The notes under the pieces were generated by a model. It did not search any database. It had not been told where the DNA came from and saw only the letters and a list, made by a program, of their open reading frames with translations. The translations under genes and the position numbers were made by a program. DNA of 64,000 nucleotides from Globisporangium splendens. Its lineage: Eukaryota > Oomycota > Peronosporomycetes > Pythiales > Pythiaceae. Positions 63,572-64,000 of the stretch are shown in pieces (position 1 is the stretch's first letter; each line of letters opens with the position of its first letter). The stretch lies in the NCBI GenBank assembly GCA_006386115.1, contig VFIW01000030.1, positions 186,001-250,000 of the forward strand, read 5' to 3'.

Positions 63572-64000
63572 TGCAATGGGCTATACCTAGCCACCACATG
63601 AAGGTGGATCTGTTCCCAGATCTAGTGTGACACACACCTCCTTCAGTTCGCATGGTGGAGGCAAATAACAAAGAGATTACGGTACGACAGACCCCACATG
63701 CACATGTGACGTCATCCCATGACGTCACTAGCGTTTTCTGTGCTTGCCAGTGCAGAATGTTGTTCACATGTACTGATCAGTACAAAGTGATGACATTCAT
63801 GTACTAATCAAGTACTGAGTGATGGTTCCTACTTGAGAAACTGCACTGGTGACGAGACCGATGTGTCTCTGCCACCTAAAGTGAGTGGCTGTAGCCAATC
63901 ACTTTGCAGGGAATTTTCCACGGGACTTCAAGTTCAAGTTTCCAGAAGATCTCGTAGGTTCAACCTCAGTGTACCCAAGGTTTTATATATCATATTCATA
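63572..64000 (+). repeat. LTR (plus orientation), cut by window end
   Basis: Starts TGCAATGGGC, diverged from TGTAATGGGC, and follows the LTR at 8027-8647 closely. TGACGTCA octamers at 63707-63714 and 63720-63727. The preceding sequence is helicase relic rather than a polypurine tract, so it is a 5' or solo LTR. Confidence 0.85.

Overview
The window looks like nuclear DNA of an oomycete (Peronosporales/Pythiales-like). The evidence is compact genes with short GT-AG introns (50-130 nt), a bZIP protein with valine at the normally invariant asparagine, a Crinkler-like P-loop NTPase relic, long multi-domain cyclic-nucleotide-fold and ankyrin/kinase proteins, and many Ty3/Gypsy chromoviruses. No assignment below species-group level is made.

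Layout. 1-8.6 kb: a minus-strand Ty3/Gypsy element (element 1; gag broken, pol open, window starts inside its 3' LTR), joined through its 5' LTR to a pol-tail fragment of a related element and then to an inverted LTR. 9.0-22.1 kb: a cluster of chromo-barrel/Tudor-like + PWWP chromatin-reader paralogues (one plus-strand, two minus-strand, one decayed copy). 22.3-28.1 kb: compact housekeeping island (RING protein, C-terminal PPPY protein, EF-hand protein, ankyrin protein, guanylate kinase with an RIIa-like docking domain). 28.2-34.1 kb: a very large protein with at least six cyclic-nucleotide-binding folds. 35.6-40.7 kb: two nearly identical secreted GH1 beta-glucosidases in a 1.76 kb inverted repeat. 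42.0-50.5 kb: LTR relics, a fragment of a third element, and a structurally complete Ty3/Gypsy element (element 2) with intact gag and pol. 50.5-53.2 kb: Crinkler-like NTPase relic, then a Ted1/Cdc1/PGAP5-type metallophosphoesterase. 54.9-57.0 kb: bZIP + START-like protein. 58.9-62.4 kb: ankyrin - pseudokinase - kinase gene. 62.9-64.0 kb: Pif1/Helitron-type helicase fragment cut by another LTR.

The most unusual signals are: (i) in this retroelement lineage a coiled-coil protein is encoded on the strand opposite pol, overlapping the pol linker and chromodomain, and is better conserved between copies than the pol linker it overlaps; (ii) both elements carry a textbook -1 frameshift site (A AAA AAC) followed by a stem-loop with a compensatory base-pair change; (iii) a JAK-like tandem pseudokinase-kinase behind ankyrin repeats; (iv) a nearly perfect recent inverted duplication of a beta-glucosidase in which one copy lost its cytosolic tail.

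Exon boundaries were inferred by eye from GT-AG signals, frame and paralogue comparison. Extents of the largest genes are approximate.
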